Under the pieces are notes generated by a model that worked only from the letters and a program-made list of their open reading frames with translations, did not search any database and was not told where the DNA came from. Below, one piece after another: positions 28,897 to 37,768 of a DNA stretch of 64,000 nucleotides. The translations under genes were made by a program, and so were the position numbers. Position 1 is the first letter of the stretch. Every line of letters begins with the position of its first letter. Origin of the DNA: Planococcus sp. SK3692 (lineage in GTDB: Bacteria > Bacillota > Bacilli > Bacillales_A > Planococcaceae); assembly GCF_028890485.2 (NCBI RefSeq), contig NZ_JARCHV010000001.1, positions 434,001-498,000 on the forward strand, in the 5' to 3' direction.

Positions 28897-28966
28897 TCTT
28901 GAAATATTTTTGTTTACGAAATAATAGCCCCATTATATGCCTGCTCTATTGGAAAGTAAATACAGC

Positions 28967-28995
28967 AAAAGCCCCCGGTATGAGCGGGGGCTTTT
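28967..28995 (-). terminator. Terminator after the acyl-CoA synthetase gene
   Basis: A perfect 11-bp stem (28967-28977 with 28985-28995), 7-base loop, A/T at both outer ends. It lies 10 bases after the stop at 29006. Confidence 0.85.
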
Positions 28996-29005
28996 GGGAA
29001 ACTTA

Positions 29006-30580
29006 TTATTTTTTTGCGTTTTCGGCTTGCCTCAGTTCGACGCGGCGGATCTTGCCGGATGCCGTTTTCGGCAACTCCGTGCGGAAATCGATTGCTCGCG
29101 GATATTTATAAGGGGCCGTCAATTCCTTGACGTGGTTTTGAAGTTCCTTAATAAGCGCTTCTCCGCCTTCATGGCCTTCAGTCAAAACGATGAACGCTTT
29201 CACAATCGTCCCGCGGATTTCATCTGGTGAACCAACGACAGCGCATTCCTGTACGGCAGGGTGCTTAACGAGTGCATCTTCTACTTCGAACGGCCCGATT
29301 GTGTAGCCTGAGGAAATAATGATGTCATCACCTCGTCCTTCAAACCAGAAAAATCCGTCTTCGTCTTTTGACGCTTTGTCACCCGTCACATAATAATCCC
29401 CTCTGAACTGCATTTGCGTCCGCTCTGCGTCTTTAAAATATTCCTTAAAGAGTGCCGGTGTCTCGACGTGTACAGCGATGTCCCCGACTTCTCCAACTGG
29501 ACAAGGCTCTCCGTTATCGTCGATGATTTCCACACGGTTGCCCGGCGTCGGTTTGCCCATCGAACCCGTGCGACCTGATGTGCCTTTCATCGTTCCGACG
29601 AGCAAAGTGTTCTCGGTCTGCCCATAGCCGTCTCGCACATCCAACTTGAAATGCTTCCGGAACACATCGATCACTTCGGCATTCAATGGCTCTCCGGCCG
29701 AAACGGCACTGTGGAGCGCGCTTAAATCGTACTTTGCCAAATCTTTTTGCTTCGACATCAGGCGGTATTCTGTCGGCGTGCAGCACAGCACGTTGATTTT
29801 TCGTTGTTCCAGCAACTCCAAATATACTGCTGGGTCGAATTTGCCATTGTAGACAAACGCAGTTGCCCCGCTTCCGAGCGTCGCAAGGAACGGGCTCCAA
29901 ATCCATTTTTGCCAGCCCGGGCTTGCTGTTGCCCAGACCTGATCCCCCGCTTTTGCCCCAAGCCAATGCTCCGCTGAAGTGCGTAAATGTGCATAAGCCC
30001 AGCCATGGCTATGGACGACGCCTTTTGGATTCCCAGTTGTCCCTGATGTATATGAAAGAAATGCCATATCGTCATTTTTGGTCGGCGCCGCGCTGTAAAT
30101 ATCAGATGCTGAAGCCATTTCGTTCGTCAACGAAATCCAGGAATTCGATCCTTGGCCAATGACGAAATTTGTCAGCCCATCCATTTCCACGACTCCTTCG
30201 AATTGGCCCAGAAACGGTTCATACGCAATGACCGCTTTGGCTTCGCTATGGTTCAGGCGGTAAGAAATGTCTTTCGCACGCAGCATTTCAGAACTCGGAA
30301 TGACGACAAGCCCTGCTTTCAAAGCGCCGGTGTACACGACATAGGCTTCAATGAGACGAGGTACCATAACCAAGACGACATCGCCTTTTTTTAATCCTGC
30401 CGCTTCGAAGCTATTAGCTGCCCGGTTCGCCTGTTGAATCAATTCATCATATGTAAGTTCTTTCTTTTCCCCTTGGTCATTCTCCCATACAATCGCTTTG
30501 CGCCCGTCTCCAGTCGCAAAGCGTTCGAATTCTTCCACCAAATTATAGTTTTCAGGTGCCAGCAATTGTTCGCGTTTCAT
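29006..30580 (-). CDS. ytcI: Medium/short-chain acyl-CoA synthetase (AMP-binding; YtcI-like)
   Basis: A 524-residue ANL-superfamily enzyme that activates a carboxylic acid to acyl-AMP then acyl-CoA. P-loop FLSYTSGTTGNPKGVVHSHG (~170), DGYGQTENTLLVG adenylate motif, TGDKASKDEDGFFWFEGRGDDIIISSGYTIGPFEVE hinge, and the C-terminal catalytic Lys in LPKTASGKIRRVEL. It is about 50 residues shorter than AcsA and lacks the acetate-specific N-terminus. Place near sppA matches B. subtilis ytcI. The ATG at 30580 follows AAGGGGAG. The upstream region has a TATAAT promoter and a tandem 13-bp repeat. Confidence 0.88.
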   Translation of the reverse strand: MKREQLLAPENYNLVEEFERFATGDGRKAIVWENDQGEKKELTYDELIQQANRAANSFEAAGLKKGDVVLVMVPRLIEAYVVYTGALKAGLVVIPSSEMLRAKDISYRLNHSEAKAVIAYEPFLGQFEGVVEMDGLTNFVIGQGSNSWISLTNEMASASDIYSAAPTKNDDMAFLSYTSGTTGNPKGVVHSHGWAYAHLRTSAEHWLGAKAGDQVWATASPGWQKWIWSPFLATLGSGATAFVYNGKFDPAVYLELLEQRKINVLCCTPTEYRLMSKQKDLAKYDLSALHSAVSAGEPLNAEVIDVFRKHFKLDVRDGYGQTENTLLVGTMKGTSGRTGSMGKPTPGNRVEIIDDNGEPCPVGEVGDIAVHVETPALFKEYFKDAERTQMQFRGDYYVTGDKASKDEDGFFWFEGRGDDIIISSGYTIGPFEVEDALVKHPAVQECAVVGSPDEIRGTIVKAFIVLTEGHEGGEALIKELQNHVKELTAPYKYPRAIDFRTELPKTASGKIRRVELRQAENAKK

Positions 30581-30623
30581 CCCAATCTCCCCTTTGCCAA
30601 TAAACTAATATTATTCTTATATT

Positions 30624-30651
30624 ATTATACAATAGATATTTAATTATTCAA
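30624..30651 (-). promoter_or_regulatory. Promoter of the ytcI-like gene
   Basis: On the minus strand, TTGAAT (30651-30646), a 16-base spacer and TATAAT (30629-30624). The -35 lies within one unit of a tandem repeat. Confidence 0.65.
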
Positions 30652-30666
30652 AATAATTATTCAAAA
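30641..30666. repeat. Tandem 13-bp direct repeat at the ytcI promoter
   Basis: TAATTATTCAAAA occurs twice head to tail (30641-30653 and 30654-30666) without mismatch. One copy contains the -35, the other lies just upstream. This spacing, one and a quarter helical turns, suits adjacent protein binding, but no regulator is known. Confidence 0.7.
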
Positions 30667-30791
30667 CAAATCGATCGTAAATACTTCCTAATTGTCTGGC
30701 TCAAGCATTTTGATTGCAGTGACTTTTTTTAAAAGCCACTATCAACATTCTAATGGATTGTTCTAATAGAATAACGAATTCCCCCCATAAC

Positions 30792-30833
30792 AAAAGCCCG
30801 GCCGAGAACAAACTTGTTCTCGGCCGGGCTTTT
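30792..30833 (-). terminator. Terminator after thiI
   Basis: A perfect 20-bp inverted repeat (30792-30811 with 30814-30833) with outer A/T runs, 14 bases after the thiI stop. The rest of 30667-30791 holds no gene; I saw nothing else in it. Confidence 0.92.
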
Positions 30834-30846
30834 CTAGTGAATCGGA

Positions 30847-32049
30847 TTACAGCAAGTCTTCGAAACGCTGTTGTTTATTTCTTGGGAATTCAATGATCTC
30901 ACGCGCTTCCACCGCTTGATCGATCATCTCATCGAATGATACAAAACTCTCGTAATGTTCCACTTTATCCGTTTTTGGTTTCGTTTTCGGATTGGCTGGC
31001 GTGAAGATCGTACAGCAATCCTCATATGGCCGAATGGAAATATCGTATGTGCCGATGGCTTGTGCCGTTTCGATAATTTCCAGTTTGTCCTGTGCGATCA
31101 AGGGGCGCAAAATCGGCGTTGTCGTCACAGCGTTAATCGCCTGCAAACTTTCAAGCGTCTGGCTGGCGACTTGGCCAAGGCTTTCGCCGGTAATGATTGC
31201 TTTAGCGTCCGTTTTTGCACGCACCGCATCCGCTATGCGCATCATCATGCGGCGCGTGGATGTCATGGTGATATTGTCCGGCACTTGTTTGTGGACTTCC
31301 TGCTGGATTTCTGTGAATGGAATGATATGCAAAGTGACAGGAGACCCGAAGCCGCTCAATTTTTCCGCGAGATCGAGCACTTTCTCTTTGGCGCGCTCTG
31401 TCGTAAACGGCGGGCTGAAGAAATGGATCAGTTCAAGTCTTACCCCTCGCTTGAGCATATGATATCCAGCAACAGGGCTGTCGATCCCACCTGACAGCAT
31501 CAATAGCGCCCTGCCACCTGCGCCAATCGGCAAGCCGGCTGCGCCTTGAATCGTTTCAGCCATCATATAAGCGGCGTCTTGACGGATTTCGACATTCAAG
31601 TCGATATCCGGGTTTTTCATCGCGACTGTCAGTTCGGGTGTATTTCCGAGTACATATCCCCCTATCGCGCGCATGATTTCCGGTTTTTCGTAAGGGAATT
31701 CTTTATTTGGCCGTTTGACGGAAACTTTAAAGCTCTTATCTTTAGTATCCATCTTGCTGACGATCGACAAAGCAGTATGCTTCATCTCATCCAATTCCAG
31801 GCTAGTCTGCGTCACAGGGCTGAACGACTGGATGCCGAACACATAAGGAAGGCGTGTCAAAATGTCTTCCATCCCTTGTTCATCGTCGCAGAACAAGAAC
31901 ATTCGGTCACGTTCTGCTTTGATGCGCAAAGTCGGCGTGCCTGCGAATAAAGTCTGTATATTATTGCGGAGCCTTGAGATGAATGCTTTTCGGTTGCGGC
32001 CTTTTGTCGACAGCTCGCCGTAGCGGATAAGAATTTGGTTGGTTTTCAT
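30847..32049 (-). CDS. thiI: tRNA 4-thiouridine synthase ThiI
   Basis: A 400-residue enzyme that adenylates U8 of tRNA for sulfur insertion. N-terminal ferredoxin-like and THUMP domains (~1-165) followed by the PP-loop MLSGGIDSPVAGYHMLKRG (~182). It lacks the C-terminal rhodanese domain of E. coli ThiI, as usual in Bacillales, where the adjacent NifS-type cysteine desulfurase supplies sulfur directly. The ATG at 32049 overlaps the nifS-like stop as ATGA. A terminator follows. Confidence 0.95.
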   Translation of the reverse strand: MKTNQILIRYGELSTKGRNRKAFISRLRNNIQTLFAGTPTLRIKAERDRMFLFCDDEQGMEDILTRLPYVFGIQSFSPVTQTSLELDEMKHTALSIVSKMDTKDKSFKVSVKRPNKEFPYEKPEIMRAIGGYVLGNTPELTVAMKNPDIDLNVEIRQDAAYMMAETIQGAAGLPIGAGGRALLMLSGGIDSPVAGYHMLKRGVRLELIHFFSPPFTTERAKEKVLDLAEKLSGFGSPVTLHIIPFTEIQQEVHKQVPDNITMTSTRRMMMRIADAVRAKTDAKAIITGESLGQVASQTLESLQAINAVTTTPILRPLIAQDKLEIIETAQAIGTYDISIRPYEDCCTIFTPANPKTKPKTDKVEHYESFVSFDEMIDQAVEAREIIEFPRNKQQRFEDLL

Positions 32050-33158
32050 GATGGTTCGACTCCTTTGATCAATTGATGCGCTTTATGGAAACGTTTCTTC
32101 AATTCGGTGATGTCTTCATGGGTGGTCATAGCGCCAAAGCTGATGCGGATCGTGCCTTCACGGTATTCACGCGGCAAGCCGATTGCTTCGATGACGTGGC
32201 TTGCTTGCTTATTCTTGGAAGAACAGGCGCTCGAAGTGGAAACGATGACGCCTTGTTGCTGCAAGGCACCGACTAAAGTCTCCCCGCGCACATCCTTGAT
32301 CGCCACGGCTAGGATATGCGGCGCGGCACTGGATTCGCTGACGATGTAAATGTCTTTGTATCCGGAAAAAAAGCTGCGCAATTCCGCATTCCATTCTAGA
32401 TGATCAGGGTTTGGTGTTGCAAGGCGCAAAGCTTTTGCCAGTGCTGCAGCGTTCGGAACCGATACTGTCCCGCTACGAAGCCCGCCTTCTTGGCCGCCCC
32501 CGAACAGGATGGGTTCAAGTTCCCCTTTATTGACGGCCAAAATTCCGCTGTTCTTCAATCCATGAAGCTTGTGTGCAGAGACGGTCAGTAAATCCGGCAT
32601 CTCCTGCTCGCTTAATGGCAGTTTACCAGTACCTTGCACGGCATCGACGTGAAACAGCGCGCGGTGGTTTTTGAGCATGCGCCGAATAGCTGCCAGTGGA
32701 TGGATCGTGCCGATTTCGTTGTTGACCTGCATCAGGCTCACCAAAATCGTATCATCCCGAAGTGCCTGCTTCAGCTCAGTGAGATCGATCGCTCCTTTCC
32801 GGTCGACTGGAAGCAGGGTGATTTCAAATCCTTCTTTTTCAAGTTGCTTCAACGGTTCCAGAACCGATGGGTGTTCGGTTTTGCAGGAAATGATGTGGCG
32901 CCCTTTTTCTTGATTAGCATAAGCCGCACCGTGTATCGCCAAGTTGTTCGCTTCAGTGCCGCCTGATGTGAAGATGATTCTTTCACAGCCGAGCAGCCCC
33001 TTGATCTGGCTGCGCGCCGACTCGAGCAAATCTTCCGCTTCATTTCCTAAGCGGTGCAGCGAAGCCGGATTCGCGAAATAGCGGCTGCTTGCCTTCACAT
33101 AAGTTTCGAGCACTTGCGGATCCGGTTCAGTCGTTGCGCTATTATCCAAATAAATCAT
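32046..33158 (-). CDS. Cysteine desulfurase (NifS/NifZ-like) partner of ThiI
   Basis: A 370-residue PLP enzyme converting cysteine to alanine and an enzyme-bound persulfide. FTSGGTEANNLAIHG and CKTEHPSVLEP bind PLP, the Schiff-base Lys is in SAHKLHGLKNSG (~200), and the persulfide Cys in STSSACSSKNKQ (~320). It matches B. subtilis NifZ, the dedicated sulfur donor for ThiI. The ATG at 33158 follows GGAGGG. It overlaps thiI by ATGA, and lies after the ezrA terminator. Confidence 0.94.
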   Translation of the reverse strand: MIYLDNSATTEPDPQVLETYVKASSRYFANPASLHRLGNEAEDLLESARSQIKGLLGCERIIFTSGGTEANNLAIHGAAYANQEKGRHIISCKTEHPSVLEPLKQLEKEGFEITLLPVDRKGAIDLTELKQALRDDTILVSLMQVNNEIGTIHPLAAIRRMLKNHRALFHVDAVQGTGKLPLSEQEMPDLLTVSAHKLHGLKNSGILAVNKGELEPILFGGGQEGGLRSGTVSVPNAAALAKALRLATPNPDHLEWNAELRSFFSGYKDIYIVSESSAAPHILAVAIKDVRGETLVGALQQQGVIVSTSSACSSKNKQASHVIEAIGLPREYREGTIRISFGAMTTHEDITELKKRFHKAHQLIKGVEPS

Positions 33159-33177
33159 TGCAATCCCTCCGAAAAGA

Positions 33178-33205
33178 AAACCACCAGCTTGTCTGCTGGT
33201 GGTTT
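33178..33205 (-). terminator. Terminator after ezrA
   Basis: A perfect 11-bp stem (33178-33188 with 33195-33205), 6-base loop, T-rich minus-strand tail. It lies between ezrA and the nifS-like gene. Confidence 0.88.
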
Positions 33206-33215
33206 CGTTATTTTC

Positions 33216-34910
33216 TTAGTCCTTCTCTTTTACGAGCACTTCAATGCGTTTCATCGAGCCGGGTTCGAAATTCTCGACTGCTGTCGCCGCTTCTTCGAGT
33301 GCTTTAGTATAGCGCATTTGGCGGAATGATTCTTCCGCTTCCAAAAGATGGGCGTGAAGCTGTGGATTCGTTTTACGGTAACGGTTTCCATACTGGATAA
33401 TGCGTTCCACGAGCAAGACATTTTCGACCATTTCTTTTGCTTTGATCTCTACATCCGTAATGCTGGTTTCTGCCTGTTCCATATAATTATCGACTAACTT
33501 CATATTAAGGGGCACTTCGCGAAGCGCGCGCATCGCGACAAACAAATGCTCTTCCGCTTCCTCGAGACGGACATCCATGTCTTCCGGAATTCCCGGGATA
33601 TTCGCTTTATGCAGCATGCGGTCCGTTTCCTGAAGGCGGCGTCTCAATTCTTCCACATGAATGCGGGCTTTGTTTTCCTCGACGCGCAAGTTTTTCAACG
33701 AATCGGTAAAGTCCATCTGTGTCGAATCGACAATCGTTAAATCTTCACGAATGTGCATCAATTCGTCCTGAAGGTTTGAATAAGCGGATTGGTCTTCTTC
33801 CAAACGGTTTGATAGAAGTTCAAAACGTTTGGCCAATTGCTCGACCTTGTCCAGGCAAGTCTTTGGAATGGACGCTTCCTGGTCCGTAATTTTATAGCTG
33901 TGCTGTACATAGCGGCTTTCTTCTTCCAGCTCCTGGGTGTCACGCGCCACAACTTGCAGATGGCGTTCCGTTTCCATCAAGTGCTGATCGATATAATGTT
34001 TGGCCGCCACTTCTTTTTCAAGTAGATCGTACATTGCGTCGATTCGGTCTTTGATTTCATCGACTTGGTTTTTACTATCGGTTACTTCCAAAATTTCCAG
34101 TTGTTTTTTCAAGACAGCCAGCTCTTGTTCGATCTCTTCGATCTTTTCAGTTAAGCCAAGATGGTTGAGGTAATACGACTGCTCTTCCATTTCCTGTTTG
34201 CCTTGGCGTAGCTGTGCCAAATCCTGTGGAATCTTCTCATCGATTTCCGTCAGCATCATCGGGATATCGTCCACCAGCATGAAAGCTTCTGAGCTGTCAG
34301 CAGATAAATTAATGACTGTTTCACGAGCTCTTAAGTAATTTCCTTCATCCGTCAGCTGGTCGTATTCCTCAAAGCGTTGAACGAACGACTCCAAGCGTTT
34401 TTCGAGCGGTCCCGCCGCTGCGCCGTATGATGATTTATGCGCAAGCAGGTTTTTGCGGGCACGAACGTATTTGTCTTGGATTAGATCCATTTCGCTGCGA
34501 TTTTTCTCTTCACTGCCAACCAATTCATCGAGTTCCGAGAAAATGACCGCGATTTGTTGGTCTGTATCGTCAATTTTTACTTCGGCTTGTTTCTCGAGTT
34601 TGGAAGCTTTCGGGAAATTAAAACGTTTGATCGATTCTTCTGCGTCATAGAGTGTTGCGTCTATTTTCGGGATATCGACATCCATGATTTCGTCCCATTT
34701 ATTGCGCCAGCGCTCGAACATTTCTTCTGTCTGGCCATTCAAGTTTAATTGTTTCACCTTAGTAAGTTCTTCCATAATTGGTTTCTCTTTTAGTTGCAGT
34801 TTCAGTTGTTCCAGACGCTCAATTTCCGCATTGTGTTTTTTTCGAAACACCATGCCAATGATAAGCAGCGCCATTAGAATGATGACCGCAATGATGATAT
34901 ACTCCATCAT
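33216..34910 (-). CDS. ezrA: Septation ring formation regulator EzrA
   Basis: A 564-residue protein that limits FtsZ ring assembly at the membrane. One N-terminal membrane helix (~3-21), then a long series of coiled-coil, spectrin-like repeats rich in Glu, Lys, Gln and Leu; the C-terminal part carries RIIQYGNRYRKTNPQLHAHLLEAE, the EzrA 'QNR'-type patch region. Length matches the family (~560). Two ATGs in a row (34910, 34907) follow a GGGGG; either may be used. It is upstream of nifS-thiI as in other Bacillales. Confidence 0.95.
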   Translation of the reverse strand: MMEYIIIAVIILMALLIIGMVFRKKHNAEIERLEQLKLQLKEKPIMEELTKVKQLNLNGQTEEMFERWRNKWDEIMDVDIPKIDATLYDAEESIKRFNFPKASKLEKQAEVKIDDTDQQIAVIFSELDELVGSEEKNRSEMDLIQDKYVRARKNLLAHKSSYGAAAGPLEKRLESFVQRFEEYDQLTDEGNYLRARETVINLSADSSEAFMLVDDIPMMLTEIDEKIPQDLAQLRQGKQEMEEQSYYLNHLGLTEKIEEIEQELAVLKKQLEILEVTDSKNQVDEIKDRIDAMYDLLEKEVAAKHYIDQHLMETERHLQVVARDTQELEEESRYVQHSYKITDQEASIPKTCLDKVEQLAKRFELLSNRLEEDQSAYSNLQDELMHIREDLTIVDSTQMDFTDSLKNLRVEENKARIHVEELRRRLQETDRMLHKANIPGIPEDMDVRLEEAEEHLFVAMRALREVPLNMKLVDNYMEQAETSITDVEIKAKEMVENVLLVERIIQYGNRYRKTNPQLHAHLLEAEESFRQMRYTKALEEAATAVENFEPGSMKRIEVLVKEKD

Positions 34911-35060
34911 AAGTCATTTAGCCCCCTGTTCCAAATACATTACCGGTTACATAAGTATGTTTAATGATTCTTTCATTTTAACATGTATTCTACTCTTTTG
35001 TTTGCCAAATTAGAAGAAAACAGGGAATAATTTTATCAAATTGAAAAGATGGTGAACTTT

Positions 35061-35861
35061 ATGAATAAACGCGATGGCCATATCCACACCCCATTCTGTC
35101 CTCATGGAACGAGCGATCCGTTCCATGCTTATATCGAAAAAGCGGAAAAAAACGGATTTTTAGACATCAGCTTCACCGAACATGCCCCTTTGCCTGAGGG
35201 CTTTATGGATACGACGCCCGATCAAGACAGCGGCATGAAGATGGGCGAACTGCCCGCTTATTTCGAGGCGCTCGATAAGGTGAAGGCACAAGCAGCGGGC
35301 ATGCGAATCCGCAGCGGCCTAGAAGTTGATTTTATCGAGGGCTTCGAAAAACAGACAACCCAATTTTTGGAAAACATCGGACCAAAACTAGAAGACGCCA
35401 TCTTATCAGTCCATTTCCTGCGCTATCAAGACCGCTGGATCTGTTCGGATTTTAGCGCGGAAGTATTTATGGAGCTCGCGAAAGACATGGGTTCTGTGCA
35501 AGCCGTCTATGATTTATATTACGATACGGTCGAAGCTTCCATATTGGCGGACCTCGGCCCCCATAAACCGAAACGCATTGGGCATCCGACTTTATGCCAT
35601 AAATTCCAGCATGTCCATAAAGAACGAATCGATGATGATGCCCGCATCCGCAAGATCCTTAAGATGATAAACGACCATGGCTATGAACTGGACGTCAATT
35701 CCGCAGGGCTATCAAAACCAGGCTGCCTGGAATTTTATCCCCCGGAGCCTTATATCGCGTATGCACGCGAACTCGGCATCCCGCTCGTCTTCGGATCGGA
35801 TGCCCACAGTGCTGAAGGCTTGCACAAATACGCGGATCGCTTTTATACTGAACACTATTAA
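35061..35861 (+). CDS. hisJ: Histidinol-phosphatase (PHP family)
   Basis: A 266-residue PHP phosphatase acting at the penultimate step of histidine synthesis. Metal ligands are seen in RDGHIHTPFCPHG (HxH), FTEHAPLP, GLEVDFIEGF, SVHFLR, RIGHPTL and FGSDAHSAEG. The start at 35061 (MNKRDGHIH) matches the B. subtilis enzyme (MQKRDGHIH) and has GGTGA 5 bases before; an ATG four codons upstream overlaps that site. Divergent from ezrA. No other his gene is nearby. Confidence 0.93.
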   Translation: MNKRDGHIHTPFCPHGTSDPFHAYIEKAEKNGFLDISFTEHAPLPEGFMDTTPDQDSGMKMGELPAYFEALDKVKAQAAGMRIRSGLEVDFIEGFEKQTTQFLENIGPKLEDAILSVHFLRYQDRWICSDFSAEVFMELAKDMGSVQAVYDLYYDTVEASILADLGPHKPKRIGHPTLCHKFQHVHKERIDDDARIRKILKMINDHGYELDVNSAGLSKPGCLEFYPPEPYIAYARELGIPLVFGSDAHSAEGLHKYADRFYTEHY

Positions 35862-35890
35862 ATAGAAACTATTAGAAATGAGATGATTCC

Positions 35891-36370
35891 ATGTTTGCTA
35901 CATCTAGCTACAGCGGTACACGTGAAGAACAATACAATCTGCTCAACAAACAATTGGACGCATTGCTCACTGGCGAACCGAACCGCATTGCCAATTTATC
36001 CAATGCTTCTGCACTGCTCGGCCAATTTCTTGACCGCATCAATTGGGTCGGATTTTATCTGATGGAAGATGGCGAGCTCGTCCTCGGCCCATTCCAGGGA
36101 ATGCCGGCATGCGTTCGCATCCCGGTCGGAAAAGGAGTATGCGGTACGGCCATCGACAAAAATGAAACGATGCTCATTGATGATGTCCATGCTTTTCCTG
36201 GCCACATCGCCTGTGACGCTGCATCGCGCTCGGAGATTGTAGTGCCTCTCTATAAAAACGGCGAAGCATACGGCGTGCTCGATATCGACAGCCCGGAACT
36301 TGCCCGTTTTACAGAAGAAGACCGCATTGGACTTGAAAAATTTGCAGAGACATTATTGAAGCATATTTAA
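35891..36370 (+). CDS. Free methionine-R-sulfoxide reductase (GAF fold)
   Basis: A 159-residue GAF-domain reductase (fRMsr; YtsP in B. subtilis) that repairs free methionine-(R)-sulfoxide. The catalytic cysteines are placed as in the family: C in MPACVRIPVGKGVCGTA (two) and C in HIACDAASRSEIVVP. NWVGFYLME and GVLDIDSPELARF are further signatures. The ATG at 35891 has only a weak ribosome site (GAGATGA). It lies 30 bases after hisJ and ends in a terminator. Confidence 0.93.
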   Translation: MFATSSYSGTREEQYNLLNKQLDALLTGEPNRIANLSNASALLGQFLDRINWVGFYLMEDGELVLGPFQGMPACVRIPVGKGVCGTAIDKNETMLIDDVHAFPGHIACDAASRSEIVVPLYKNGEAYGVLDIDSPELARFTEEDRIGLEKFAETLLKHI

Positions 36371-36377
36371 ACAGACG

Positions 36378-36410
36378 AAAGATCCCGGCAGACAGTCTGC
36401 CGGGATCTTT
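36378..36410. terminator. Bidirectional terminator between fRMsr and methionine gamma-lyase genes
   Basis: A 13-bp stem (36381-36393 with 36395-36407) extended by three A-T pairs. T run on the plus side, A run on the other; it serves both convergent genes. Confidence 0.9.
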
Positions 36411-36411
36411 T

Positions 36412-37620
36412 TTAGATTTCCTGCAAATTGGATTTGATTTGAGCGAAGGCCCGCTCGAGGTCAGCCATTAAATCCTCGACGTTCTCAAGCCCGACCGACA
36501 AGCGTACGAGTGAATCGCTGATGCCCATCCGCTCCCGCTCTTCCGGAGGGACGACCGCATGGGTCATGGTAGCCGGATGCTGGATCAAGGTTTCGGCATC
36601 GCCGAGGCTGACCGCAATCTTGATAAGTGATAGAGCGTTCAAAAACTCCTGGGCCTGTTTCTTTCCGCCTTCCAGCTCGAAGGAAATCAATCCACCGCCG
36701 CGGCGCATCTGGTCTTTTGCAATCGACACTTGCGGGTGACCAGCGTCAAAAGGATACAAAATGCGCTTGACTGCCTGTTCGCCGTGGAGAAAGGCGACGA
36801 CTTTTTCCGCATTATCGATGTGGCGGTCCATGCGCACATGCAGGGTTTTCAGGCCTCGCAGCAATAGCCAGGCATCGAATGGCGACATGATGCCCCCGAA
36901 ATCTTTCTGTACGGTCATGCGGATCGCCTGCATCTCTTCCGCATCCGCTCCGACTAACACCCCACCGATGACATCGCCGTGGCCATTCAAATATTTGGTA
37001 GCGCTGTGAAGCACAAAATCCGCGCCGAACTCGAGCGGGTTTTGCAAATACGGCGAGCTGAACGTATTATCGACGACCACCCGCAAGCCGTGTTTTTTGG
37101 CGGCTGTTTCCACCGCTCGCAAATTGACGAGCTCCATTGTCGGGTTGATTGGCGTTTCGACATAGATGACTTTCGTCTCCGGACGGATCGCCTGTTCAAT
37201 CTGCTGTTCCGTCGTCATGGCAATCAGCGAATGCGTAATGCCGTATTTTTCTTCCATGATTTCCAATAAGCCGAATGTGCAGCCATAGATTCCGCGCGAA
37301 CACAGCACGTGGTCGCCTGCTTTCGTCAAATGGACAAGGATCGCACTGACTGCGGCCATCCCCGACCCAAATGCCAGCGCGCCTCCACCGCCTTCGATCT
37401 CCGCCATGCGCTGTTCCAAGACGCGCACTGTCGGATTGCCGAGACGCGAATAAATATTTCCTTCCTGTTCCCCGGCAAAACGGGCTTCTCCCTGTTCGGC
37501 ATTCGCGAACGAATACGTAGACGTTTGATAAAGCGGCGTAGCCAAACTGTCATGATGCACAGAACTGTCATAGCCCTCGTGGATCACTGCCGTTTCAAAC
37601 TTTTTCTTTTGTTTCATCAT
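36412..37620 (-). CDS. Methionine gamma-lyase-type PLP enzyme
   Basis: A 402-residue Cys/Met-metabolism PLP enzyme. PLP Lys in SATKYLNGHGDVIGG (~209). The segment RGIYGCTFGLL carries the Cys that, in characterised methionine gamma-lyases (Cys116 in Pseudomonas putida), distinguishes them from cystathionine lyases. NPTMELVNLRAVE and VDNTFSSPYLQNPLEFGAD are family signatures. It would release methanethiol, ammonia and 2-oxobutyrate. The ATG at 37620 follows GAGGGG. A perfect cre lies 23 bases upstream. Cystathionine gamma-synthase/lyase remains possible. Confidence 0.85.
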   Translation of the reverse strand: MMKQKKKFETAVIHEGYDSSVHHDSLATPLYQTSTYSFANAEQGEARFAGEQEGNIYSRLGNPTVRVLEQRMAEIEGGGGALAFGSGMAAVSAILVHLTKAGDHVLCSRGIYGCTFGLLEIMEEKYGITHSLIAMTTEQQIEQAIRPETKVIYVETPINPTMELVNLRAVETAAKKHGLRVVVDNTFSSPYLQNPLEFGADFVLHSATKYLNGHGDVIGGVLVGADAEEMQAIRMTVQKDFGGIMSPFDAWLLLRGLKTLHVRMDRHIDNAEKVVAFLHGEQAVKRILYPFDAGHPQVSIAKDQMRRGGGLISFELEGGKKQAQEFLNALSLIKIAVSLGDAETLIQHPATMTHAVVPPEERERMGISDSLVRLSVGLENVEDLMADLERAFAQIKSNLQEI

Positions 37621-37642
37621 TCATACACCCCTCACTAAAAAT

Positions 37643-37656
37643 AGAAAGCGCTTACA
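37643..37656. promoter_or_regulatory. cre site (CcpA operator) at methionine gamma-lyase
   Basis: Read on the minus strand, TGTAAGCGCTTTCT matches the cre consensus TGWAARCGYTWNCW at every position. It lies 23-36 bases before the start codon and downstream of a possible -10 (TAAAAT), a position that would block transcription. Confidence 0.8.
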
Positions 37657-37732
37657 TTTACAACTATCTCCATTTTACTCTGAGGGCGTAGAAAAAGAAA
37701 GCTTCATTTTTACGCTACCTATCCTTTATCCA

Positions 37733-37762
37733 TTGACTGCCACTGCCGCTATCGGTTATACT
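37733..37762 (+). promoter_or_regulatory. rpsD promoter (sigma-A type)
   Basis: TTGACT (37733-37738), an 18-base spacer and TATACT (37757-37762). Predicted start near 37769, about 206 bases before rpsD. Confidence 0.8.
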
Positions 37763-37768
37763 AGCCTT

